Source: Prodigiosinella confusarubida (GTDB lineage: Bacteria; Pseudomonadota; Gammaproteobacteria; Enterobacterales; Enterobacteriaceae). Taken from it: a stretch of DNA of 64,000 nucleotides. The notes beneath the pieces are model-generated. The model was given only the letters and a program-made list of their open reading frames with translations. It ran no database searches and was not told the origin of the DNA. The translations under genes were made by a program, and so were the position numbers. Of the stretch, positions 17,443 through 25,204 are shown in pieces. The stretch lies in contig NZ_CP025085.1 of the NCBI RefSeq assembly GCF_002847015.1, positions 1,674,001 through 1,738,000 on the forward strand. The letters are read 5' to 3'. Each line of letters opens with the position of its first letter. Within the stretch, counting starts at the first letter, position 1.

Positions 17443-17539
17443 TCAAGTCCACAACAACTCCTTTTTCGTTGCAATTGTGTTAGCTAAGGTTAATAATTAT
17501 TACTGTATATTTGTACAGTTATTCAAAAAGGGAGTTGGA

Positions 17540-17788
17540 GTGGCCGAAGAACAGGAACAATTGCCAGCCACTGGCTATGCGGTGGTTAGGTGCCGTGATC
17601 AGGTTGTTGTAGCGAAGTTCATGGATTTCCCGGATTGTGATCGGGCGCTAATGTATAGGAGTGGAGATATGGTTTCGTTTATGCCTCTGCAGCATGATGA
17701 AATAGTGGGTACGCCCTCGTTGTTTATGCAAATGCTCGAGAAAGCAGGCTACCGAATTACCAGCACCTCTGGTAACATTCCCTCATAG
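17540..17788 (+). CDS. Hypothetical phage protein (82 aa)
   Basis: GTG 17540 lies seven bases after an AAGGGAG site and starts the most likely product. The protein has a small alpha/beta look (GYAVVRCRDQVVVAKF) and no signal peptide or known motif. About 100 bases of AT-rich spacer precede it, so a promoter could lie there. Confidence 0.5.
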   Translation: MAEEQEQLPATGYAVVRCRDQVVVAKFMDFPDCDRALMYRSGDMVSFMPLQHDEIVGTPSLFMQMLEKAGYRITSTSGNIPS

Positions 17789-17829
17789 GCCTGAACAACC
17801 TATGACCTGCCGCGCCAATGGAGAACACC

Positions 17830-17934
17830 ATGGCGCTATTGCACATAAAAAATCCCCATTCACTGACGTTTAGCGATGCCAGCGATTTTCTGTTATTTGC
17901 GTTTTGCCTCTCAGGGGGTGAAGCGTGGCTGTAA
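17830..17934 (+). CDS. Possible 34-residue small protein upstream of ninB
   Basis: ATG 17830 follows TGGAG and the frame ends ten bases inside ninB, an overlap like those elsewhere in the operon. The product is partly hydrophobic (ASDFLLFAFCLSGGEAWL). Weak candidate. Confidence 0.35.
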   Translation: MALLHIKNPHSLTFSDASDFLLFAFCLSGGEAWL

Positions 17935-18362
17935 AATTCCTCCTGCGTGATAAGCGTATTCGCCAAAACCTTATCGACTATATCAATCAGCAGCCGCTGA
18001 ACGCTGATTTTCCACTCGTTGTGTCTGTCTCTGACCCCGATCGTACATTGCCGCAGAACTCATTTTTTCACGCGCTATGCAGCGATGTGTCAAAGCAACT
18101 GCAATGGGCAGGGAAACGCCGGAACCTATCTGAATGGAAGGTTCTGTTTGTCTCCGGGCATGCGGTAGCCACCGGTAAACCTGGTGAAGTTGTTCCCGGG
18201 ATTGAGGGCGAGTTTTGCGCCATTCGTGAAAGCACCTCAAAGATGGGCATTAAGCGCATGAACAGCCTGATTGAGTACACGCAGGCTTTTGCCGTTGGTA
18301 ATGGCGTTCAACTCCGAGAAGTGCGTTATTCGCTGGACTATTTCGGGAGGATGCATGCGTAA
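17925..18362 (+). CDS. ninB: NinB/Orf-family recombination mediator
   Basis: A 145-residue protein of the lambda NinB (Orf) type. In lambda, Orf binds single-stranded DNA and SSB and can replace RecFOR in phage recombination. RTLPQNSFFHALCSDVSKQL near residue 40 and EWKVLFVSGHAVATG near 70 are conserved blocks, and the length is normal. The GTG at 17925 overlaps the preceding small frame. A short NinG-like gene follows, overlapping by eight bases. Confidence 0.88.
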   Translation: MAVKFLLRDKRIRQNLIDYINQQPLNADFPLVVSVSDPDRTLPQNSFFHALCSDVSKQLQWAGKRRNLSEWKVLFVSGHAVATGKPGEVVPGIEGEFCAIRESTSKMGIKRMNSLIEYTQAFAVGNGVQLREVRYSLDYFGRMHA

Positions 18363-18540
18363 ACCATCCCGCCGTAAGTGCAAAATCTGTGGTGAAAGGT
18401 TCACTCCGCAATTCGACAACATTCGCTGGTGCTGCCCGGAACATGGAGCACAGTACGCTATCCAGTTGCGCGAAAAAGAGCGCCAGCGCCAGCAGGATAA
18501 AAATCAGCGGGCAGAGCGCGCCGCAGGAGGAAAACAATGA
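18355..18540 (+). CDS. NinG N-terminal zinc-finger fragment (61 aa)
   Basis: Matches only the first 60 residues of lambda NinG: RKPSRRKCKICGERFTPQF with a second pair WCCPEHG, then a charged helix (LREKERQRQQDKNQRAERAA). Full NinG is about 200 residues and adds an HNH-like region that is missing. The stop overlaps the start of the next gene (ATGA), so the short form looks like a settled gene rather than a recent break. Confidence 0.7.
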   Translation: MRKPSRRKCKICGERFTPQFDNIRWCCPEHGAQYAIQLREKERQRQQDKNQRAERAAGGKQ

Positions 18541-18668
18541 AAAATATCACCGATTCTCTGCGCCTGCGCTGGCGTCGCTTGCGCATATACCGCTACTCCG
18601 GCTCAGTAGTTATTGATTACCGGATTTTGCGTAATTATCAGAAAATGCTGGGGAGGGCTGGCGCGTGA
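18537..18668 (+). CDS. Small arginine-rich protein (43 aa)
   Basis: ATG 18537 follows AGGAGG in the end of the NinG-like gene and its stop overlaps the next start in a GTGA junction. The product is very basic (LRLRWRRLRIYRY), which suggests nucleic-acid contact. No family recognised. Confidence 0.55.
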   Translation: MKNITDSLRLRWRRLRIYRYSGSVVIDYRILRNYQKMLGRAGA

Positions 18669-19360
18669 ACAATCAGTACCTGCAGTACGTTCGTGAAGAA
18701 ATCATGCTGGCCACCGCCGATTTTTCGGGGCGGACAAAAGGTCAACTGGCGGCGCTGGTGGAACAACTACAGTTCACGCACGAACGTTACCCGCGCAAAC
18801 GTCAGTTTGTCGTTGATGAGGTAACAGGAAAGAAAATCATGCTGCGCAATCCTCCTGTTCCGGGCAAACAATCACACGCAAAAGGCCACGCGATCCCGCT
18901 GGTAATCCCTGTTGAGTATTCAACAGCGTCATGGCGTCGCGCCATTAGCGTAATCGAGGAGCATCAGAATGCATGGGTGCGTTGGAATTACGCTGGTGAT
19001 ACCAATTTCCAACTCCAGACCATTATCGTTAAATTTGGCTGGGGAAAATTCAGCGAGAGCATTGAAGGACGGCGAATTGCGAAAAAAACGCGCGAACGGT
19101 TACGGGCGATGATCTGGCTGGCGGCGCAGGACGTTAGGTTTCAAGTTGCAGGACGCAATAATGACGTTTATCAGCACGCGGATTTAGCGGCGCTAGCGGG
19201 TGTAAATAAGTCCACATGGTCAGAAATGTATCAGCCGCACTGGCTATCCATGACCCGAATTTTTGCCGACCTAGATCGCGCTGCGTTGATATCGGTTTCA
19301 AAAACACGATCACAGCAAAAATCGACAAATTACAAATCATGTATTGCAAAACCGAACTAA
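18665..19360 (+). CDS. Q-like late antitermination protein
   Basis: A 231-residue protein from GTG 18665. QNAWVRWNYAGD near residue 103 and RERLRAMIWLAAQDVRFQ near 140 resemble phage antitermination proteins of the Q family that let RNA polymerase read through the late-gene terminator. Its place as the last early gene, just upstream of a promoter-like region and a short-range terminator, is exactly that of Q. The C-terminal 25 residues are basic and probably disordered. Identity is inferred from position plus weak similarity. Confidence 0.6.
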   Translation: MNNQYLQYVREEIMLATADFSGRTKGQLAALVEQLQFTHERYPRKRQFVVDEVTGKKIMLRNPPVPGKQSHAKGHAIPLVIPVEYSTASWRRAISVIEEHQNAWVRWNYAGDTNFQLQTIIVKFGWGKFSESIEGRRIAKKTRERLRAMIWLAAQDVRFQVAGRNNDVYQHADLAALAGVNKSTWSEMYQPHWLSMTRIFADLDRAALISVSKTRSQQKSTNYKSCIAKPN

Positions 19361-19429
19361 ATAGGCCATATTTAAGTTTACTTTGATATGATGTCAAAAC
19401 TTTAAGTTTCGACAATGAATAGCAAAGAT

Positions 19430-19455
19430 AACCCGCCACTGAGCGGGTTTTTGTA
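19430..19455 (+). terminator. Terminator after the Q-like gene (tR'-like)
   Basis: ACCCGC-CACTGA-GCGGGTTTTT forms a short GC hairpin with a T-run, about 70 bases after the Q-like stop. An AT-rich promoter-like stretch lies between them, so a late transcript could start and stop here unless antiterminated. Confidence 0.75.
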
Positions 19456-19875
19456 TTTCTGGGGGATATGAATCATGTGATGGCAAAACGGATAGACCGC
19501 GGTCAGTAGTGACAATGCAGCAGTCATGATGCTGCCCCGAGTCGCCAGTCGGCGAGCCTGTGTAGCGATGGGTCAGGGTTCATAGATCAAAACAAGCTCC
19601 GGTAAAGCAGCGCGACAGCCAAACGCGCACCGGTTATCAGCGGCGAGAAGCGACAGAGACTCAAGGGCGTGAGCGCGACCACTGCGAGAGTGTGGTATCG
19701 AATAGAGAAATCCCTGGCATATGCAGGGGCTTGATTGTTTGTGGAATGGGCGGTGTGCATGATGCTGATAACATCATGCACACCATTCACCCGTTAGAAG
19801 GTCACGAGCGAACCGAGGCCCATTGCTGATGTGCACACAGCAAATGGAGCCTATCAAAAAGGGTGACTCTGATCC
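19456..19875 (+). other. 420-base non-coding, strongly structured late leader
   Basis: No convincing gene lies here. The region contains several hairpins. The strongest is a perfect 13-bp inverted repeat at 19751-19783 (GGTGTGCATGATG with a seven-base loop), extended by GAAT/ATTC. Others are CCCTG/CAGGGG at 19711-19729 and GCTG/CAGC around GTGCAC at 19823-19846. It may be a phage-encoded RNA or the late leader. Confidence 0.4.
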
Positions 19876-20946
19876 ATGGAAAATACTGTAAATTTAAACA
19901 GCATTAATATTGTTAATGCTGATTCTTTCGAATTTATCAAAACGCTCCCTGATAACTGTATCGATCTGATAGCTACCGATCCACCGTATTACCGAGTTAA
20001 AGCGTGTGCATGGGATCGACAGTGGGAAAGCATTGAAAACTATCTTGCGTGGCTGGATGACATGCTGGCAGAGTTCTGGCGCGTCCTGAAGCCGGCCGGC
20101 AGCCTTTATCTGTTTTGCGGATCGCGTCTAGCGGCAGATACCGAATTGCTGGTGCGTCAGCGTTTTGATGTATTGAACCACATTATATGGGCGAAACCGT
20201 CGGGTCCCTGGCGCCGGATGCGTAAAGAGGACTTGCGGGCATATTTCCCCGCGACTGAGCGGATCGTTTTTGCTGGTCATTACGGTTCTGAGGGATTTGC
20301 AAAAGGACAGGTAGGCTATGCCACCAAGTGCCAGGAGTTGAAAGCTCAGGTATTTCGACCACTGATTGATTATTTTCGCAATGCTCGCTCTGGGTTAAAA
20401 ATTACCGCTACGGAGATCAATACAGTAACTGGTACCCAGATGTGCTCACATTGGTTTTCAGAGAGTCAATGGCAGTTGCCGAACTCGGTGCAGTACGCAG
20501 CATTACAAAATTTGTTCGCTGATAAAGCGGCTATTTCTGGCATGGGCAGCCCGCTGGTGGATTCCCACCCTGATTTACTTGAACATTACGATGCCTTGAG
20601 TAAAACCTATGCCGGGCTGGTGGTGGAATATGACGAGTTGCGCCAGCAATACCGAGATTTGCGACGGCCGTTCGCTGTAACATCCGCAGTTCCTTATACC
20701 GACGTTTGGGCATTCCCGGCTGTTCAGTATTATCCAGGCAAACATCCGTGCGAGAAACCGGCAGATATGATGCGTCATATCATCCAGACCAGCAGTCGGC
20801 CCGGCCAAGTGGTTGCAGACTTTTTTATGGGGTCAGGCTCGACAATCAAGGCCGCTATCGCACTGGGGCGTCATGCTCTTGGTGTCGAGATGGAGGAGGA
20901 ACGATATCGGCAAACACTCCAGGAGATAGAAAAGCCTTCTACTTAA
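19876..20946 (+). CDS. Phage DNA methyltransferase (N4/N6 amino type)
   Basis: A 356-residue DNA methylase. IDLIATDPPYYRVKACAWD near residue 34 is the catalytic DPPY motif IV, and ADFFMGSGSTIKAAIALGRH near 315 is the SAM-binding motif I, so the order IV then I marks the beta class. WRVLKPAGSLYLFCG is also typical. Such orphan enzymes often sit before the lysis genes and protect phage DNA. A long insert (residues 150-290) would hold the target-recognition part. No cognate endonuclease gene is seen. Confidence 0.88.
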   Translation: MENTVNLNSINIVNADSFEFIKTLPDNCIDLIATDPPYYRVKACAWDRQWESIENYLAWLDDMLAEFWRVLKPAGSLYLFCGSRLAADTELLVRQRFDVLNHIIWAKPSGPWRRMRKEDLRAYFPATERIVFAGHYGSEGFAKGQVGYATKCQELKAQVFRPLIDYFRNARSGLKITATEINTVTGTQMCSHWFSESQWQLPNSVQYAALQNLFADKAAISGMGSPLVDSHPDLLEHYDALSKTYAGLVVEYDELRQQYRDLRRPFAVTSAVPYTDVWAFPAVQYYPGKHPCEKPADMMRHIIQTSSRPGQVVADFFMGSGSTIKAAIALGRHALGVEMEEERYRQTLQEIEKPST

Positions 20947-21053
20947 TCTGCAAGCGATAGAATTTTAGAAACCCGCCATCAGCGCTGGGTAAACGCCTGG
21001 AACTAGTCGCTGCTTAATGCGTTAACCTAAATCACTATGTGTTAAGTTAGCTC

Positions 21054-21082
21054 CAAGGCTCACTTCGGTGGGCCTTTCCTTT
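21054..21082 (+). terminator. Hairpin terminator before the lysis cassette
   Basis: AAGGCTCAC-TTCG-GTGGGCCTT followed by a pyrimidine run (CCTTTTTC). It lies 110 bases after the methyltransferase gene and upstream of the holin. Confidence 0.7.
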
Positions 21083-21193
21083 TTCTGCCCCTGCCAAATC
21101 TGACGATCAATTCTAAATTACGAAGCGCCTACGGCAACGGGCAGATCCCTATTACTACATCACTACCCTCGGGAACGTCGAGGAGGCCGGAGC

Positions 21194-21433
21194 ATGATTA
21201 AAATGCCTGAGAAAATAACGACGGCTGGAGCGTATTCGTCATCCGGCCTGCTAATCGCGTTAGGAAAATTTTTCGATTGGTTTCACCACATCGACTGGAG
21301 CCAGGCGGCGGTCATTATCGGGATCGTAGTGGCTATCGCGACGTATTTCACGAATGTTTATTTTCAACGCAGACAAACCCGAGCAATAGAGGCCGCGGCC
21401 TCGTTAGGGAAGACGATTATTCGCGGAGATTAA
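21194..21433 (+). CDS. Phage holin, HP1-like
   Basis: A 79-residue membrane protein. TTAGAYSSSGLLIALGKFF and QAAVIIGIVVAIATYF form one weak and one clear transmembrane segment, followed by a basic cytoplasmic tail (YFQRRQTRAIEAAASLG). Size, topology and location directly before the endolysin match HP1-type holins, which open the inner membrane at a timed moment. A GGAGGCCGGAGC region precedes ATG 21194. Confidence 0.8.
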   Translation: MIKMPEKITTAGAYSSSGLLIALGKFFDWFHHIDWSQAAVIIGIVVAIATYFTNVYFQRRQTRAIEAAASLGKTIIRGD

Positions 21434-21435
21434 TC

Positions 21436-21954
21436 ATGGCCAACTTTAAGAAAGCGGGTGGTGCCGTTGGTGTGGTGTGTTCCGTAATGACAATAATTGC
21501 CATCGTGGTTTCTAACGGACAGGTTCGTACAAATGAACGTGGGTTAGAGTTGATCGGCAATGCTGAATCTTGTCGTCGTGATCCGTATGTGTGTCCAGCA
21601 GGCATTTTGACAGATGGCATTGGCAACACTCACGGTGTGATAGATGGAACCCGTAAAACAGACGCGCAAATCGCGGCAGACTGGCAGAAAAACATTCTCG
21701 ACGCTGAACGCTGCGTTGACAGATACGCAAACGGAAAAAAGTTGCCGGATGGTGCGTTCAGCGCTGCCTCAAGTATCGCTTTTAATGCCGGTTGCCCGAC
21801 GATGCAAAAATCAACGATGTTCCAGTTATTCCGGGCCGGAAATATTCATGCAGCGTGTGAACAGTTTCCGCGTTGGGTATACGGCGGTGGTAAAAAATTG
21901 CCGGGGCTGGTGGTTCGTCGCGATAAAGAGAAGGCGCTCTGTCTGGAGGGCTAA
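21436..21954 (+). CDS. SAR endolysin, GH24 lysozyme
   Basis: A 172-residue lysozyme. The first 30 residues form a weakly hydrophobic signal-anchor-release segment (GGAVGVVCSVMTIIAIVVSN). The catalytic E-8aa-C-5aa-T triad is in NAESCRRDPYVCPAGILTDG, with Cys in place of the usual Asp as in P1 Lyz and lambdoid relatives. It cleaves peptidoglycan glycan strands once released in the periplasm; the extra cysteines may keep it inactive while tethered. The ATG at 21436 follows the holin stop by two bases. Confidence 0.92.
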   Translation: MANFKKAGGAVGVVCSVMTIIAIVVSNGQVRTNERGLELIGNAESCRRDPYVCPAGILTDGIGNTHGVIDGTRKTDAQIAADWQKNILDAERCVDRYANGKKLPDGAFSAASSIAFNAGCPTMQKSTMFQLFRAGNIHAACEQFPRWVYGGGKKLPGLVVRRDKEKALCLEG

Positions 21955-21956
21955 CC

Positions 21957-22490
21957 ATGATCAACTGGTTCCGCATCAGCGTAACCGCGTTCGCAGCCGG
22001 TTTTATCGCTCTGATGATATTTTTGGCTTTTCATTTTTACGGAAAATCTGTCGAGGCAAAAGGGCAGGTGAGCCAGCTTCAGTCTGACAACGCGCTCCAG
22101 TCAGAAACCATTTCAACCCAGGCGTTTAACTTCCAGCGAGCAAATCAAATTGCTGGCGCTGCGCAGTTGTACACGGTGCGAATCGTCGGAAAAAGCCAGG
22201 AGAGAAAAATTGAATACCGAACGATTATCAAAAGCGATCCTGCCAGCGGCAAGTGTATTGATTCTGCTGTTGCTGGCCGGCTGCTCGGATACGCGAACAG
22301 TTTACGTGCCAGCGCAATGCACACCGATACCGGCCAGCCTGCTGCAGAAAGTAGCCCCGCCACTTCCACCGGCTGCAGATTGACATACGGACAGGCTGTT
22401 TACTGGATTGACCCGCTGCTTACGACGGTTGACCAGTTAAACAACCAGCTCGATGGCATCAAGCAAATCGAAGAGGCCAGACAGAAATGA
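21957..22490 (+). CDS. Rz-like inner-membrane spanin
   Basis: A 177-residue protein with an N-terminal transmembrane anchor (ITAFAAGFIALMIFLAFHFY after MINWFRISV) and a periplasmic helical region (AKGQVSQLQSDNALQ). It would pair with the embedded outer-membrane lipoprotein to fuse inner and outer membranes, the last step of lysis. It follows the endolysin by two bases and contains Rz1 in the +1 frame, the classic nested arrangement. Confidence 0.88.
   Translation: MINWFRISVTAFAAGFIALMIFLAFHFYGKSVEAKGQVSQLQSDNALQSETISTQAFNFQRANQIAGAAQLYTVRIVGKSQERKIEYRTIIKSDPASGKCIDSAVAGRLLGYANSLRASAMHTDTGQPAAESSPATSTGCRLTYGQAVYWIDPLLTTVDQLNNQLDGIKQIEEARQK
22210..22383 (+). CDS. Rz1-like outer-membrane spanin lipoprotein, nested in Rz
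   Basis: A 57-residue lipoprotein wholly inside the Rz gene in another frame. The signal peptide ends in LLLLAGC, a lipobox, and the mature part is short and proline-rich (YVPAQCTPIPASLL, PPLPPA), as in Rz1. The TTG at 22210 is chosen because AGGAGAG lies six to twelve bases upstream; the longer frame from 22150 adds a non-signal leader. Confidence 0.88.
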   Translation: MNTERLSKAILPAASVLILLLLAGCSDTRTVYVPAQCTPIPASLLQKVAPPLPPAAD

Positions 22491-22573
22491 TTAAGCGCTT
22501 TCTTACATGGCTGAAAAGCATCTATTACACCCCAGTCTATACGACTGAAACCCCAACATCAGGAGTTACAACA

Positions 22574-22804
22574 ATGTCAGATATACCAGTAGAAGTCGCA
22601 ACAACCCAAACCGCTCCAGCAACCGACAAAACTGTCACAGCAGAACCAACCACCACTGATACCATGCCAGCAGCATTATCCCCACTGGAAGCCATGAAAG
22701 CTGATTTCGACAAAGTGGTCGCATTTATCGAACACGGTATCGAAGTTCTGGGTGAAGATGCAGAGGCCGATCTAGTCGCTCTGAAAAACAAATTCCTGAT
22801 CTAA
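22574..22804 (+). CDS. Hypothetical acidic late protein (76 aa)
   Basis: ATG 22574 has an AGGAG site eight bases upstream. An alternative ATG at 22487 overlaps the Rz stop and would add 29 residues. The N-terminal half is Thr/Ala/Pro-rich and probably disordered; the C-terminal half is a helical acidic segment (KADFDKVVAFIEHG, DAEADLVALKNKF). Unknown function. Confidence 0.55.
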   Translation: MSDIPVEVATTQTAPATDKTVTAEPTTTDTMPAALSPLEAMKADFDKVVAFIEHGIEVLGEDAEADLVALKNKFLI

Positions 22805-22872
22805 ACAGCATTACAGGTGGCTTTCAATGAGAGCCATCGATAATGCCCGTAATCAGCCGTAAGGATTTTTAA

Positions 22873-23055
22873 ATGGCGCGTTTAAATGTAGAAATCATCG
22901 AACCACGCAGCGCTGACGTAAACGCTGTTCTGGCAGAAATTGAACGCAAATACCGCAGCAAGGTTGCAACGTCAGAAACCATCGCTGATATGGAGCGTGA
23001 AGCCGCGAGACTTATTCGCCGACTGATAACCACGAAAGTGACGTTCGTTAAATAA
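22873..23055 (+). CDS. Small helical phage protein before terminase (60 aa)
   Basis: A mostly helical, charged product (DVNAVLAEIERKYRSKV, MEREAARLIRRLI) with a start 14 bases before which an AAGGA site lies. Position between the lysis cassette and terS suggests a DNA-packaging accessory role, but I do not recognise it. Confidence 0.55.
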   Translation: MARLNVEIIEPRSADVNAVLAEIERKYRSKVATSETIADMEREAARLIRRLITTKVTFVK

Positions 23056-23069
23056 ACTCCGGAGGGGGT

Positions 23070-23879
23070 ATGGCAAATCCCGAGGAAAGCGGCCTTGAAC
23101 GTGATTACTGCGCCGGACAACTTTCCCTTCGTGATTTGGCTAAAATTTACGGCGTCAGTGAAGGGGCGATAAGAAAGCGCGCCAAAAAACACGGATGGGT
23201 ACGCAGCGAAAAAAAAGGTACGCAAAAAAGTACGCAGGTACGCAAAAGTGGTACGCAAAAAAAAAGTGTGCGTACCACGGAAAAGCGCGCCACTTCTGAC
23301 GATTCGAAAAAGAACGCAACGGGGGAAAGTCAGCCTCCTGAAAATACGAAACCGATTCGAGGCTCGCGTACCGATCCACCAGTTAACGCCTTCAAACCGA
23401 ATAATCAGCTTTCCCTCAAGCATGGTGGCTACGCCCGGCGCCTGTTATTGAGTGATGAGGTAATCGAAGATGCAAAGGCGCTGACGCTCGACGACGAACT
23501 ATTTCGCCTGCGCGCCAGCAACCTGGTCGCCTCGGAAAATATTGGGCGTTGGAAAACTGAACTGGAAGACGCTAATCACGACGAGATAAAAGGGCTGCTG
23601 GAAAAAATCAGCTCTGCGGACAAAGCCATGATGCGCAATACCGTTCGAATAGAATCGATAGAGGGCACCACCGCAACAATCCGTAAGGTGTTCGCTGACA
23701 CAAATTATCGTGAGATAGCGGCGGAGAAAGTGGGGCTCGAGGTCGATCGTCTGAAACTCGAACTCGGTGATCCGAATAATGACGCCTCAGGCGGTCTGGA
23801 TGATTTCTATGCTGACAACCCAACGCCCGTCCTTGAATCCGGCACTCAGGCCGTTCTGGACAACCAAGGCGAGGAATAA
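23070..23879 (+). CDS. Terminase small subunit
   Basis: A 269-residue protein with an N-terminal helix-turn-helix (LSLRDLAKIYGVSEGAIRKR) for binding the packaging site, a lysine-rich linker (residues 45-105), and an oligomerising helical domain. A YARRLLLSDEV-like block follows the linker, as in other terminases of this class. GGAGG precedes the ATG. The linker is encoded by a cluster of GTACGCA repeats that could be the packaging site itself. The gene overlaps terL by about 70 bases. Confidence 0.85.
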   Translation: MANPEESGLERDYCAGQLSLRDLAKIYGVSEGAIRKRAKKHGWVRSEKKGTQKSTQVRKSGTQKKSVRTTEKRATSDDSKKNATGESQPPENTKPIRGSRTDPPVNAFKPNNQLSLKHGGYARRLLLSDEVIEDAKALTLDDELFRLRASNLVASENIGRWKTELEDANHDEIKGLLEKISSADKAMMRNTVRIESIEGTTATIRKVFADTNYREIAAEKVGLEVDRLKLELGDPNNDASGGLDDFYADNPTPVLESGTQAVLDNQGEE

Positions 23880-25200
23880 GGTACTTTACGGTGGCCGCGC
23901 TTCGAGTAAGTCGTGGGATGCTGCCGGCATTGCTATTTTTCTTGCCAATAAGTACACGCTGCGTTTCTGCTGTGCCAGGCAGATACAGAACAAGATAGAA
24001 GAATCGGTTTACACACTGCTTAAAATCCAGATTGACCGATTCGGTTTGCGACACCGCTTTCGCATTCTGGACAACAAAATCATTAACCGCGTAACGGGAA
24101 GTGAATTTGTTTTTTATGGCTTATGGCGAAATATCGAGGAAATAAAATCCCTCGAATCTATCGACGTTCTGTGGCTTGAAGAGGCGCATGGTCTGACAGA
24201 AAAACAGTGGGAAATACTTGAACCCACAATCCGTAAAGAAGCCTCTGAATGCTGGTTTATCTTCAATCCCAATCTGGTGACCGATTTTGTCTGGCGTAAT
24301 TTTGTGGTGGACCCGCCAGAAAACACGCTGATACGCAAAATCAACTACGACGAAAATACATTCCTGTCCGACACCATGTTGGAAGTTATTGAGGCGGCAA
24401 GGAGACGTGATCCGGAAGGGTTTGAACATGTCTATCTTGGCGTTCCTGATTCCGATGATGATGTCGCCATTATCAAACTTTCATGGATTGAGGCGGCCGT
24501 TGATGCTCACAAAGCACTTGGTTTTGAACCTAATGGGCGTAAACGGGTTGGGTTTGACGTTGCGGACAGCGGAGCGGATAAATGTGCCAACGTATACCGC
24601 CACGGTTCAGTTGTTTACTGGGCTGATGAATGGTCCGCCAAAGAAGATGAGTTACTCAAATCCTGTCAGCGTACTTACCAGGCTGCATTAGAGCGCGGTG
24701 CTGATATTGTCTACGACAGCATTGGTGTGGGCGCATCTGCTGGCGCTAAATTCTCAGAAATTAACTTCGATAGAAAACGCGATAATCCGAATGCCAGGGA
24801 TGTTAACTATCAGCGTTTCAATGCCGGTGCTGGCGTTAATGAACCAGAACAGGAATACAACAGTATTCCCAATCAGGATTTCTTTGCAAATATGAAAGCG
24901 CAGGCGTGGTGGCTGGTGGCCGACCGTTTCCGAAATACCTACAACGCGGTAAAGCGTAGTGAAAAGTTTGAAGTCGATGAACTGATTAGCATCGATTCAT
25001 CCTGCCCGTTGCTGGAAAAGCTCAAGCTGGAACTGACAACACCACATCGTGATTTTGACAAAAATGGTCGAGTGATGGTTGAGAGTAAAAAAGACCTGGC
25101 TAAACGTGATGTGCCGTCACCTAACGTGGCTGATGCTTTCATTATGGCGTTCGCACCTACCGACACTGCTATGGATGTTTGGGCGAAGCTTGGAGAATAA
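23809..25200 (+). CDS. Terminase large subunit (PBSX-type ATPase-nuclease)
   Basis: About 463 residues. The ATPase motor has Walker A-like LYGGRASSKSWD near residue 22, and IDVLWLEEAHGL is Walker B. The nuclease half contains VGFDVADSGADKC and DIVYDSIGVGASAG with RNase-H-fold acidic residues, and SPNVADAFIMAF near the end. I pick ATG 23809 because homologues begin shortly before LNPALRPFW; a GTG at 23767 and other ATGs are possible. It overlaps terS and runs into portal with a four-base gap. Confidence 0.92.
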   Translation: MLTTQRPSLNPALRPFWTTKARNKVLYGGRASSKSWDAAGIAIFLANKYTLRFCCARQIQNKIEESVYTLLKIQIDRFGLRHRFRILDNKIINRVTGSEFVFYGLWRNIEEIKSLESIDVLWLEEAHGLTEKQWEILEPTIRKEASECWFIFNPNLVTDFVWRNFVVDPPENTLIRKINYDENTFLSDTMLEVIEAARRRDPEGFEHVYLGVPDSDDDVAIIKLSWIEAAVDAHKALGFEPNGRKRVGFDVADSGADKCANVYRHGSVVYWADEWSAKEDELLKSCQRTYQAALERGADIVYDSIGVGASAGAKFSEINFDRKRDNPNARDVNYQRFNAGAGVNEPEQEYNSIPNQDFFANMKAQAWWLVADRFRNTYNAVKRSEKFEVDELISIDSSCPLLEKLKLELTTPHRDFDKNGRVMVESKKDLAKRDVPSPNVADAFIMAFAPTDTAMDVWAKLGE

Positions 25201-25204
25201 CCGT

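Noticed and set aside
23196..23276. CRISPR-like array
   Set aside because: The repeats are seven bases with irregular 0-13 base spacing and are inside a coding gene; no cas genes are present.
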